Assembly: GCA_904420575.1 (NCBI GenBank)
Contig: CAJFVW010000122.1
Coordinates: forward strand, 1 to 53,740
Direction of reading: 5' to 3'
From: an uncultured Gordonibacter sp.
Lineage (GTDB): Bacteria > Actinomycetota > Coriobacteriia > Coriobacteriales > Eggerthellaceae
DNA length: 53,740 nt
The notes under the pieces are model-generated. The model searched no databases, was not told the DNA's origin, and worked only from the letters and a program-made list of their open reading frames with translations. Positions 1-7,183 of the stretch are shown here, one piece after another (position 1 is the stretch's first letter; every line of letters starts with the position of its first letter). Position numbers and translations under genes: made by a program.

Positions 1-1
1 C

Positions 2-91
2 GACCTGCTGAACATCAGAAACTTTGGCGCGAAATCCATCGAGGAAGTGAAGGACAAGCTCATTTCCATGGATCTCAATTTGAAGCTATAG
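2..91 (+). CDS. rpoA: RNA polymerase subunit alpha, C-terminal end (partial)
   Basis: Reading frame 2 gives the last 29 residues of a protein ending in a TAG at 89-91. The segment with NIRNFGAKSIEEVKDKL is the helix-hairpin end of the alpha-subunit C-terminal domain, which contacts DNA upstream elements and activators. The gene lies 13 bases before rplQ, the standard rpoA-rplQ order at the end of the ribosomal protein operon. The rest lies left of the window. Confidence 0.88.
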   Translation, partial: DLLNIRNFGAKSIEEVKDKLISMDLNLKL

Positions 92-104
92 GAGACACGA
101 GATC

Positions 105-740
105 ATGAGACACAACTACAAGGGGCGCAAGCTGGGCACGGACTACAGCCACACCAAGGCCATGAAGAAGAGCCTGGTGGGCGCTCTGTTCCTCAACGAC
201 CGCATCAAGACGATCGAGGCGCGCGCCAAGGAGATCCGCCCCGACGTCGACAAGATCATCACGTGGGCCAAGCGCGGCGACCTGCATTCCCGCCGTCTGG
301 CCATCGCGAAGCTGGGCGACAAGGAACTGGTGCGCGAGATCTTCGAGAAGGTCGCGCAGGGCATGTTCCAGGACCGTCAGGGCGGCTACACCCGCATCAT
401 GAAGCTGGGCAACCGCAAGGGCGACAACGCCCCCATGGTCATCATGGAGCTGGTGACCGAGCCCGTCAAGAAGAAGGACGACGAGAAGCCGGCCAAGAAG
501 GCTGCCAAGAAGGCCACGCCGAAGAAGGTCGAGGCTGCCGACGAAGCGAAGGCCGACAAGGCGAAGCCGGAAGCCGCGGAAGCGACCGAGGAAAAGGTGG
601 AGGCTGCCGAGGAGAAGGCCGAAGCCAAGGAAGCCGCTGCCGAGGAAGCCGTCGAGGCGAAGGCCGACGAGGCTGTCAAGGAGTCGGCTGAAAAGGCCGA
701 GGAAGCCGCTACCGAGAAGGAAGAGGAAACGGCCAAGTAG
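105..740 (+). CDS. rplQ: 50S ribosomal protein L17 with long charged C-terminal tail
   Basis: Residues 1 to about 116 are a complete bacterial L17: it starts MRHNYKGRKLGTDYSHTKAM and holds the conserved RNA-binding basic core. L17 is a large-subunit protein near the exit tunnel. The usual length is about 115-130 residues; this one has 211. The extra ~90 residues are made almost only of Ala, Glu, Lys, Asp and Val, in runs such as KKAAKK followed by EEKVEAAEEKAEAKEA, and should form a highly charged, disordered or single-helix tail. The tail is in frame with the same codon use as the core, so it is not a frameshift. Start ATG at 105 has GGAGA upstream. It is co-transcribed with rpoA and ends at a hairpin at 769-796. 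Confidence 0.95.
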   Translation: MRHNYKGRKLGTDYSHTKAMKKSLVGALFLNDRIKTIEARAKEIRPDVDKIITWAKRGDLHSRRLAIAKLGDKELVREIFEKVAQGMFQDRQGGYTRIMKLGNRKGDNAPMVIMELVTEPVKKKDDEKPAKKAAKKATPKKVEAADEAKADKAKPEAAEATEEKVEAAEEKAEAKEAAAEEAVEAKADEAVKESAEKAEEAATEKEEETAK

Positions 741-768
741 GATTCGGCCACCATTCGTTCGATGCATG

Positions 769-796
769 CGAAAGCCGCGCAGGAGCGCGGCTTTCG
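769..796 (+). terminator. Hairpin terminator of the rpoA-rplQ operon
   Basis: A perfect 12-bp stem CGAAAGCCGCGC / GCGCGGCTTTCG with an AGGA loop, 28 bases after the rplQ stop. Only a weak T-rich stretch follows, so factor-independent termination is likely but not certain. Confidence 0.7.
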
Positions 797-1000
797 TGCT
801 TCTGGGGCCATTCGCCTTGCCTGGCGCGTCTCTGCGCATCCGTCCTCTGTGCATCCGCCGGGGTGCCGGACGTCCGTGCGATGAGCAGAGAGAACATGAC
901 CCGCCCGGAATCTTCTTGCGCATCCGCCGGAGGCGCCGGACGCCCGCGCGTGGCGGCTTGGAGGGTCGCCGCCGCGTCGCCATATAGGGGCATCCGGCAA

Positions 1001-1035
1001 GCGCGTGCGTGCGGCCAGGCCCCGCACGCACGCGC
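1001..1035 (-). terminator. GC-rich hairpin downstream of the OYE-like gene
   Basis: A perfect 14-bp stem (GCGCGTGCGTGCGG with its complement) around a 7-base loop, starting 20 bases after the stop of the minus-strand gene. There is no T tract. The position suggests termination or 3'-end protection. Confidence 0.5.
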
Positions 1036-1055
1036 CGCAGTTCGACGTTTCTCGG

Positions 1056-3299
1056 CTAAACGTTGCGTGCCGCGACGTTGCCGGCGTGGATGGCGCTCTG
1101 GATGTTCTTGGGGGCGTCGCATCCCACGGCCCGGGCGTCGAGGCCTGCCTGGACAAGCTCGTCGACAAGGGCGGTGTTGGGAACCATGTCCCAGCATTCC
1201 ACGCACGTGCCGCAGGCGATCTCCGTCTCAAGGCCGCAGTCGCGCATCGCGATCTTGAGTCCGGTTTCGGTGACCTCCAACGCGTCGGCCTCGTTGTAGA
1301 CCTTGACCCCCTTCGCGTACAGGTGCGGCAGGGTGAACTTCCTCACCCAAGCCGACTGCCCGCTGTCCAGGGTGCCCTTGCCGCCCGGGTTCACGATGGT
1401 CACCTTCTTGCCTTGGGCCAGGAGGAAGGACGCGATGTCCACCGCCTGCAGGTTGCCGCCGACGATGACGACGTCGTCCTTTATGTCGTCCACGTTGAAC
1501 GAATCCACCCCCACGACGTTGACCGACTGGCTTTCCGAAAGCCTGCTTTCCCTCTGGCCGCCTGCGGCGACCATCACGACGTCGGGCGCCTCGCTCTGCA
1601 CGAAGTCGGCATCGACCTGCTGGTCCGTGACGGTCTGCACGCCGGCGAGCTCAAGCTGGCGTTCAAGGTAGCTTCTCAGATCCCCCAGCCGCTCGTGGGG
1701 GCCCTTGTAGGCTTCGGCGGTCGACAGCAGGCCTCCAAGCGACCCCTTCTGCTCGTACAGGGTGACGTTGTGACCGCGCAGCGCCGCTATGCGGGCGGCC
1801 TCCATGCCGGCCGGGCCCCCTCCGACGACCATGACGTTCCTGCTTGCCTCGGCAGGGACAAGCCCGTAGCCTTCCGGCATTTCCTCCGTGTAGGCGAACT
1901 GCGTCGTCGCGTTCACGCGGCACGATTCCGGCTCGCCCAGGGGCTTCGCATGGCAGTGGAGGCATTTCGTGCAGGGAGCTATTTCGTCCCGCCGCCCCTC
2001 TTCCAGCTTTCGGGGCAGTTCGGGATCGACGACGAGGGATCGGTTGACGAACACGAGGTCGATGTCGCCGTTGGCGACCGCGCTGTTGATCAGGTCGGGC
2101 GCAAGGCGCATGTCCATGTTGCCCGCGCAGCCCACGGGGATGCCGACGGCTTCCTTGATTTTCTTTGCCAAAGGGATGAACGCGCCGACGCCCGAATGGC
2201 TGCCGTCCATGAGGCCGCCGAAATGCCGCGCGTAGTCGAACTGCGTGCCGAATCCCGTGGCCCCGTCCATCTGGTAGCCCGTATGGTTGCAGTCGGGGCC
2301 GTAGCAGGTTATCTCCTGACCGGGAACGCCCACGCGGACCTGTATGAGGTCGGCGCCTGCACGCTCGAGCTCCTGGGCGAGGTACTGCGCCTCTTCCAGG
2401 ACGATGAAGCCGTCGTTGTCGCCCAGGCTGGAATCCATTTCCTCCACGGCGTTGATGAGCGTCAGCACGGGGAAGTCGGCGCCGCACTGGGCCTTGATCT
2501 CCTGCACGATCTCCTTGAAAAGGCGAACCCGGTTCTCGTTGTTCTGGGCCCCGTACTCGTCGTCGCGGAAGTTGCGGCTCCGCGAGAGGAACTGGTTCAG
2601 CACGTCGGTGGTCGCGCCCTTCATCTCGACGCAGTCGAACCCGGCCTCCTTGAGCCTGAGGGCGGCTTGCCCGCAGTCCTTGACGATGGCCTTGATCTCT
2701 TCGTTCGAGTAGTCGTTGACCTGCGTGATGGGGGAAAGCGGGGTGCCCAGCCCGAACTGCACGCCTACATAGGCGCCCGCCTGATGGATGCGGTCGGCCA
2801 TCTTGCGCCCTTCGGCCGCGCCCTGCTCGCTTGGCTTCGACCCGTTCGTCAGCCCGAAGGGGCTCAAGGTGGAGGTTTCCAGGATGACCAGGCCCGCTCC
2901 GCCGTCGGCGATGAGGCCGTAGTAGTCGAGCGCGTTCTGGCTCATTTCCGTGGAGCCCTTCGGCATGGTGTCCGACCCTGCGGCGGACTTGACGATGCGG
3001 TTCTTCAGGTTCATGGAGCCTATCGTGATGGGGCTGAAGATGGCCGACACGTCCCCCGAATAGCTGTCGTAGGAGTCGTCCTGGGGGTTGAGGACGCCTT
3101 GCGCGCCCTCAACCGACGCCTTGGATTGGCCGGCTTCTCCGTCCGTCCCTTCCTTTGTGGCCGCAGGGGCGGGGCTGCACCCCGCAAGCGACAAGGCGGA
3201 AGCGGCCGTTGCGCCAATGGCGGCAAGGGCCGCGCCTCCCACGAAGCTTCGCCGTGAAATGCCCGCGCTCTCCGGCGCGTGCGCTTCAAGGTTCTCCAT
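1056..3299 (-). CDS. Tat-exported lipoprotein, Old-Yellow-Enzyme / dienoyl-CoA-reductase-like flavoprotein
   Basis: 747 residues. The start has a twin-arginine signal (ISRRSFVGG, R16-R17) and a lipobox ending at Cys41 (SLAGC), so it should be anchored outside the membrane. Residues ~85-420 form an OYE-type FMN barrel. A [4Fe-4S] motif C-x2-C-x2-C-x11-C follows (IAPCTKCLHCHAK...), then an FAD/NAD(P)-binding part with GGGPAGMEAARIAALRGH. This is the enoate reductase / 2,4-dienoyl-CoA reductase architecture, normally cytoplasmic. The usual barrel motif HGAHGYLLNQFLSP reads KGATTDVLNQFLSR here, so the conserved His and Tyr are absent and the substrate may differ. ATG at 3299 is preferred over a GTG at 3305 because AGGAGGG sits 6-7 bases before it. 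It is divergent from a LuxR-type regulator, the likely controller. Confidence 0.85.
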   Translation of the reverse strand: MENLEAHAPESAGISRRSFVGGAALAAIGATAASALSLAGCSPAPAATKEGTDGEAGQSKASVEGAQGVLNPQDDSYDSYSGDVSAIFSPITIGSMNLKNRIVKSAAGSDTMPKGSTEMSQNALDYYGLIADGGAGLVILETSTLSPFGLTNGSKPSEQGAAEGRKMADRIHQAGAYVGVQFGLGTPLSPITQVNDYSNEEIKAIVKDCGQAALRLKEAGFDCVEMKGATTDVLNQFLSRSRNFRDDEYGAQNNENRVRLFKEIVQEIKAQCGADFPVLTLINAVEEMDSSLGDNDGFIVLEEAQYLAQELERAGADLIQVRVGVPGQEITCYGPDCNHTGYQMDGATGFGTQFDYARHFGGLMDGSHSGVGAFIPLAKKIKEAVGIPVGCAGNMDMRLAPDLINSAVANGDIDLVFVNRSLVVDPELPRKLEEGRRDEIAPCTKCLHCHAKPLGEPESCRVNATTQFAYTEEMPEGYGLVPAEASRNVMVVGGGPAGMEAARIAALRGHNVTLYEQKGSLGGLLSTAEAYKGPHERLGDLRSYLERQLELAGVQTVTDQQVDADFVQSEAPDVVMVAAGGQRESRLSESQSVNVVGVDSFNVDDIKDDVVIVGGNLQAVDIASFLLAQGKKVTIVNPGGKGTLDSGQSAWVRKFTLPHLYAKGVKVYNEADALEVTETGLKIAMRDCGLETEIACGTCVECWDMVPNTALVDELVQAGLDARAVGCDAPKNIQSAIHAGNVAARNV

Positions 3300-3434
3300 T
3301 TGCACCCTCCTGTCTTTCCGGTATCATTGCAGTGCGGTGCCGGGACGATCCGTGGCCACCGCACGGCAACGATGGTAGCGCCCCGTGCTGCGCGTTCTGC
3401 CGCATGAATGGGGGGAAATGCGCCATCGGACGGA

Positions 3435-3453
3435 ATCACATCTTTGATGTGAT
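3435..3453. promoter_or_regulatory. Perfect inverted repeat between flavoprotein and LuxR-type gene, candidate operator
   Basis: ATCACATC-TTT-GATGTGAT, an 8-3-8 dyad in the 260-base divergent promoter region, more AT-rich than its surroundings. It is placed to control either gene. The LuxR-type protein next door is the first candidate to bind it; this is inference from position. Confidence 0.55.
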
Positions 3454-3559
3454 CTTTTGACCTGGCCGTTTTCGGCAGCCGTTGGCGGCGCCGTGCGATG
3501 GGAGAACGTTCGGGCGATGCCTGGACAAGAAGGCCGCCGTGTGTCGAAGGGGTGATGGA

Positions 3560-4975
3560 GTGACGGTTCGCGAGGGCAAAGGGAAGCGGGAGGCAGGAGG
3601 CTTCGCCGGCCTTCTGTGCGCCTGCCTTGCCATTGCGGCCTATCGCCTTGTGTTCTGGAGCACCAATTCGGGTTCCTCCGTACCGGCGAGCGACCTTTTG
3701 AACTTCGCGGAAGTGGCCGCGCAGGCGGCGGCGATGGTCGCGCTCGTCTTCCTCGATTGGCGCCTGGGGCACACCGGGCGCATGGGCGTGGCGCTTGTCG
3801 CGGCCGCGTCGGCCTTGCAGTTCGCGGGCGGATGGCTGCTTTTCGCGCCGCACTTCCTGGAGGGTTTCGGCTTTCCAGGCCTTGCGGTCCTCGGGGCCGT
3901 CTTCCGCGGGTCGGGCAGCGCCGTGCTGCTCCTTGGCCTGGGGCGCTTTCTCTGTTCCGTCAAGCCGGAGAAGTCGGCGTTGGCCATTGGCGGGGGGTAT
4001 GCGGTCTTCGGACTCGTGTCGCTTGCCCTTTCCCACGCCCCTGGCGACGCCATTGCCCTTGCGTCGCTGGCGTCCCCGTTCGTGTCGGGGCTTTTCCTCG
4101 TCCTGTGCGGCAGGAATGTCCGCGTCGCCGCCGAAGGGCGGCGGCCCATCGAGACATCGCTGCTGCGGCGGGTGCCGCTCGACATCGTTTCGCTGCTTCT
4201 GCTTTGCGCGCTGGCGGGCGTCGTCAGCGACGCCTTCGCTCCGTCGAACATCGTTGACCCGAAGGTCTTCAATGTGGTGTGGGCGGTCATATACCTGGTG
4301 GTGTTCCTGGTGTATTGCGTCTGGGTCTTCGGGCTGCGGCGCAACGACCCCGATGCCCTGTGGCCCTTCCTCGTGCTCATCATTTTCAGCGGGCTTTTGT
4401 TCTACTCGTCTTTTTCGGCGATCAACCTGGAATTCGCCGCCAGCTTCATGAGCGCCACCCGCCGGACGCTCATGCTTTTCTGCTGGGTGTTCATGGCGGC
4501 CCAGATCTATCGGCAGCACCTGCCCGTCTGCCTGTTCTTCGGGGCGGGAAACCTGCTTTTCTCGCAGTTCCCCGCTATGGTGGGCTACCTTATCGAGATT
4601 TCGCACCCTCGCCTTGACAGTTTCGGAGCGTCCCTTGTCAACGTTGCAGCCACGGCTTTCATGGCGCTGATCCTGGTGGTTGGCATCGTGGTCGTGGCGA
4701 TGAGGGCCAAAGGCCCGCAGGGCGCGTCGCTTCGTCCCGCGGAGCCCGCCGATGCGGCGCAGCGGGCCATGGACGACATCGCCCGGCGCTGCGCGCTCAC
4801 CCCGCGCGAGGTGGAGATCGCCCTGCTGATCGTCAAGGGATACACGCTGCCGATGATCGGAGAGAGGCTGTTCATATCCACCGACACCGTTCGGTCTCAT
4901 TCCAAGAAGCTGTACAAAAAGCTTGGCATCCACAAGAAGCAGGAACTCATCGCGCTTGTGGAGCGGCACGGGTGA
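3560..4975 (+). CDS. LuxR-family regulator with N-terminal multi-helix membrane domain
   Basis: 471 residues from GTG 3560, chosen because AAGGGG lies 8 bases upstream; a longer frame to TTG 3482 lacks a good site. Residues ~15-400 are a series of hydrophobic segments compatible with 10-12 membrane helices, resembling a transporter-like sensor. The last ~65 residues are a LuxR (GerE) helix-turn-helix with LTPREVEIALLIVKGYT and FISTDTVRSHSKKLYKKLGI. There is no receiver domain. This architecture is widespread in Eggerthellaceae next to respiratory-type flavoenzymes. It is divergent from the OYE-like gene, so it probably senses the substrate or redox state at the membrane and controls that gene. 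Confidence 0.88.
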   Translation: MTVREGKGKREAGGFAGLLCACLAIAAYRLVFWSTNSGSSVPASDLLNFAEVAAQAAAMVALVFLDWRLGHTGRMGVALVAAASALQFAGGWLLFAPHFLEGFGFPGLAVLGAVFRGSGSAVLLLGLGRFLCSVKPEKSALAIGGGYAVFGLVSLALSHAPGDAIALASLASPFVSGLFLVLCGRNVRVAAEGRRPIETSLLRRVPLDIVSLLLLCALAGVVSDAFAPSNIVDPKVFNVVWAVIYLVVFLVYCVWVFGLRRNDPDALWPFLVLIIFSGLLFYSSFSAINLEFAASFMSATRRTLMLFCWVFMAAQIYRQHLPVCLFFGAGNLLFSQFPAMVGYLIEISHPRLDSFGASLVNVAATAFMALILVVGIVVVAMRAKGPQGASLRPAEPADAAQRAMDDIARRCALTPREVEIALLIVKGYTLPMIGERLFISTDTVRSHSKKLYKKLGIHKKQELIALVERHG

Positions 4976-5207
4976 GTGTGGTCCGGAAGGGGCCTTGCGT
5001 GAGCGCGTCGTGCAGGGACGCCTCCGGGCGTCGTGCATTCGTTTCGGGACCGTAGTGCCGCGGTGGTCGCTTGCGGGAGCGCTGCTCCTTAGAATGGGTT
5101 TCCCGGCCGCGCATTCGCCTTCGCCTGGCCACAGGCTGTCGAACGGGCGCGGTGGGAGGCACCGAGAGGCTGCGCAAGGCGGCCTGACCGACCCGAAAGG
5201 AGTACCC

Positions 5208-5510
5208 ATGGCTCAGATAGACATCCTGGAAGAAGAAGTGACGTTCGTGCCTGACATGGACGCCGACATGACCGACGAGCAGGAAAAGGCCCGCTTCGCG
5301 GCCGAGGATCTGGAACGCATCGAAGAAGACGCCAAGCGCGAGGCAGAGGCCTACGTGGAGGCGGTCGACGGCGACGGCAACGAGAAAGCGTCCGTCGAGG
5401 CAGCCGGCACGGCGTTCGACTTCGACGAAGCGGAGTTGGAGACGGCACAGGCGGAGGGCCAGGTGGAAGCCAACCTTTCCGACGACTGGGACAACGGCGA
5501 TTCCGAATAG
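5208..5510 (+). CDS. Small acidic protein of unknown function
   Basis: 100 residues from ATG 5208, with AAAGGAG 5 bases upstream. Very rich in Glu, Asp and Ala, with no Cys, no signal peptide and no membrane segment. The middle (residues ~18-45) is predicted helical or coiled coil (EQEKARFAAEDLERIEEDAK). No family was recognised. The strong ribosome binding site and codon use like the neighbours support a real gene. Confidence 0.7.
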   Translation: MAQIDILEEEVTFVPDMDADMTDEQEKARFAAEDLERIEEDAKREAEAYVEAVDGDGNEKASVEAAGTAFDFDEAELETAQAEGQVEANLSDDWDNGDSE

Positions 5511-5670
5511 GCCGTGGACGCCCGGAGCCGGCTGGCGCGGCGCAGTCGTGGTCGCGCCGGGGTTTCGGAAACGTTGCGGCGCCGTTGCTCCATGGCGTCC
5601 GACGCGCTGCGCGGTCTTCCTACAATAAGGAGGTCGCGTGCATCGTTTCCCTTTCGAAAGGAGCTCTCCC

Positions 5671-6051
5671 ATGAACGAGATGGACAAGCAATACGCCAAG
5701 GGCCAGGCCTCGGACGCCGCCCACGACATGAAGAACGCCGCCAAGGACGCCGCCCATGACGTGCGCAACAACGTGAAGGACGCGTTCCACGACGCCAAGA
5801 ACGGCGCGCAGGAGACGCACACCCAGAACAAGGTGGCCGACGCCCAGTACGCCGCCGCCAAGCAGACGGGCGACACGAACATGGCGTACCAGGCCGCGCA
5901 CAACGAGGCTGCCGCCGACAAGAAGCAGGGCGGCATCCTGGAATCGGTGAAGGAATCTCTCGGCAAGGCCGGGGAGGCCGTGAAGGAAGCGGCCATCGAT
6001 GCGAAGGACTCCGCAAAGGACGCCATCGACAACACGCGCGCCCGCATGTAG
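5671..6051 (+). CDS. Small LEA-like / apolipoprotein-like amphipathic helical protein
   Basis: 126 residues from ATG 5671, with AAAGGAG at 5657-5663; an in-frame ATG at 5638 lacks such a site. The sequence is an 11-residue-like repeat of Ala, Lys, Asp and His (DAAHDMKNAAKDAAHDVRNN, later EAVKEAAIDAKDSAKDA), as in late-embryogenesis-abundant or CsbD-type stress proteins. No signal or membrane helix. A -10-like TACAAT lies at 5621-5626, and a strong terminator follows at 6148-6180, so it is probably a single-gene unit. A stress or desiccation role is a family-level guess. Confidence 0.75.
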   Translation: MNEMDKQYAKGQASDAAHDMKNAAKDAAHDVRNNVKDAFHDAKNGAQETHTQNKVADAQYAAAKQTGDTNMAYQAAHNEAAADKKQGGILESVKESLGKAGEAVKEAAIDAKDSAKDAIDNTRARM

Positions 6052-6147
6052 GGGTTGCCTGCGAAGACCGTGCGTCCGCGAAGGGCGTGCGTTCGAGGCA
6101 TGCGTCAAGCAACGCGAATCGCCGTGTTCTCGGTTGATTCGGCAAGG

Positions 6148-6180
6148 AATGCCGTCCCTGTGCAGGGACGGCATTTTTTA
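6148..6180 (+). terminator. Rho-independent terminator
   Basis: A perfect 12-bp stem AATGCCGTCCCT / AGGGACGGCATT with a GTGC loop, followed by a run of six Ts. It ends the transcript of the helical protein and isolates the downstream EcfT gene. Confidence 0.93.
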
Positions 6181-6196
6181 TGGCATACTGCAACGC

Positions 6197-7048
6197 ATGC
6201 GTTTGACGGTGAACACGTACTGCGGGGGGACCTCTCCCGTACATGCTTGCGACGCGCGCGTGAAGATCGTGCTGCTTGCCGCCTATTCCGTCACGCTTTT
6301 CCTGGTGGACACCTGGATGGGCCTTGCGCTGTGCGCCCTTGCGTTCGCGCTGGTGCTCAAAGCGAGCGGCATTCCGCCCCGGCACGTGTTCGGACTGGTG
6401 ATTCCCGTGTACGTGCTCGTCGCCTTCACGGTCGCATTCAACTCCTTCTCCTTGGACGTGGGGCAGGCCTCGGCGCAGCTGGGAGGGTTGGCGGACGTGT
6501 CGGCCGGCGTGCTGGCTGAAGCCGCCCCCGTGCCGCTGGTGGGCGCTTTCGGCTTCGTGCCGGCCGGGTTCGCGCGGGGCTGCTTTTTCGCCATACGCAT
6601 CCTGCTGCTGGTGTTCGCCAGCCTGATCGTGAGCTTTTCGACCACGTCGACCGACCTGACGGCGGCGCTGAACGACTTCATGCGCCCGTTGCGCCGCCTG
6701 CACGTGCCCACCGACGATGTGGCCATGGTGTTCTCTCTGGCGCTGCGCTTCATCCCTGTGACGGCAGAGGAGTTCGGGCGCGTGCATGACGCGCAGTGGT
6801 CGCGGGGCGCGCCGTTTGGGGAAGGGTCGCTTTGGCGGCGTCTGAGAGCGTGGCAGACCGTCCTCGTCCCCCTGTTCGTGGGCCTGTTCCGTCGCGCCGA
6901 CACGTTGGCCCAGGCCATGGACGCCCGCTGCTACGGTGCGCCCGACGTGCGGCGCACGTCGCTTTCCGACCGGCGCTTCCGCGCGAAGAGCGCGGCGGTG
7001 TTGGCGGCGGGAATCGTCCTGTGCGGCGTGCTGGCGGTCGCGTGGTAG
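6197..7048 (+). CDS. Energy-coupling factor (ECF) transporter T component, CbiQ/EcfT family
   Basis: 283 residues. The start matches EcfT proteins (GGTSPVHACDARVKIVLL), several hydrophobic segments follow, and the C-terminal half carries the coupling-helix signature in the form AQAMDARCYG (usual A-x-E-A-R-G). EcfT links the two ATPases to the substrate-binding S component for vitamin or metal uptake. In many Gram-positive bacteria ecfA1-ecfA2-ecfT follow rplQ; here only the T gene is present, 5.5 kb after rplQ and with no ATPase or S gene in the window. No clear Shine-Dalgarno precedes ATG 6197. Confidence 0.85.
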   Translation: MRLTVNTYCGGTSPVHACDARVKIVLLAAYSVTLFLVDTWMGLALCALAFALVLKASGIPPRHVFGLVIPVYVLVAFTVAFNSFSLDVGQASAQLGGLADVSAGVLAEAAPVPLVGAFGFVPAGFARGCFFAIRILLLVFASLIVSFSTTSTDLTAALNDFMRPLRRLHVPTDDVAMVFSLALRFIPVTAEEFGRVHDAQWSRGAPFGEGSLWRRLRAWQTVLVPLFVGLFRRADTLAQAMDARCYGAPDVRRTSLSDRRFRAKSAAVLAAGIVLCGVLAVAW

Positions 7049-7183
7049 CCGACCGTGCGAAAGCGGTTTTGCGTCGCTCGCCCGATTCCGCATGGCGGCG
7101 TTGGGGCGCGGCCCTATAGTGGGAAGTGGTTTTCTCGCTCGGTGATCGCGGCTGGTTCCCTACCAACGAGGGGAGGTGCTCGC

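Larger units (their letters stand above)
741..1055. other. Gene-free gap after rplQ with a diverged 30-base direct repeat
   Basis: 315 bases with no supported gene. It holds the rplQ terminator hairpin (769-796), a hairpin at 1001-1035 for the convergent gene, and two similar 30-base GC-rich segments at 851-880 and 920-950 that share the start GCATCCGCCGG and the core GCCGGACG. Nothing else was recognised. Confidence 0.5.

Noticed and set aside
1005-3257. A 750-codon plus-strand frame over the OYE-like gene
   Set aside because: The minus-strand frame has a Tat signal, cluster motif and FAD motif; this one has none and is its shadow.
4976-5207. A promoter made of TTGCGG (5071) and TAGAAT (5090)
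   Set aside because: The spacer is only 13 bases, too short for a working -35/-10 pair.
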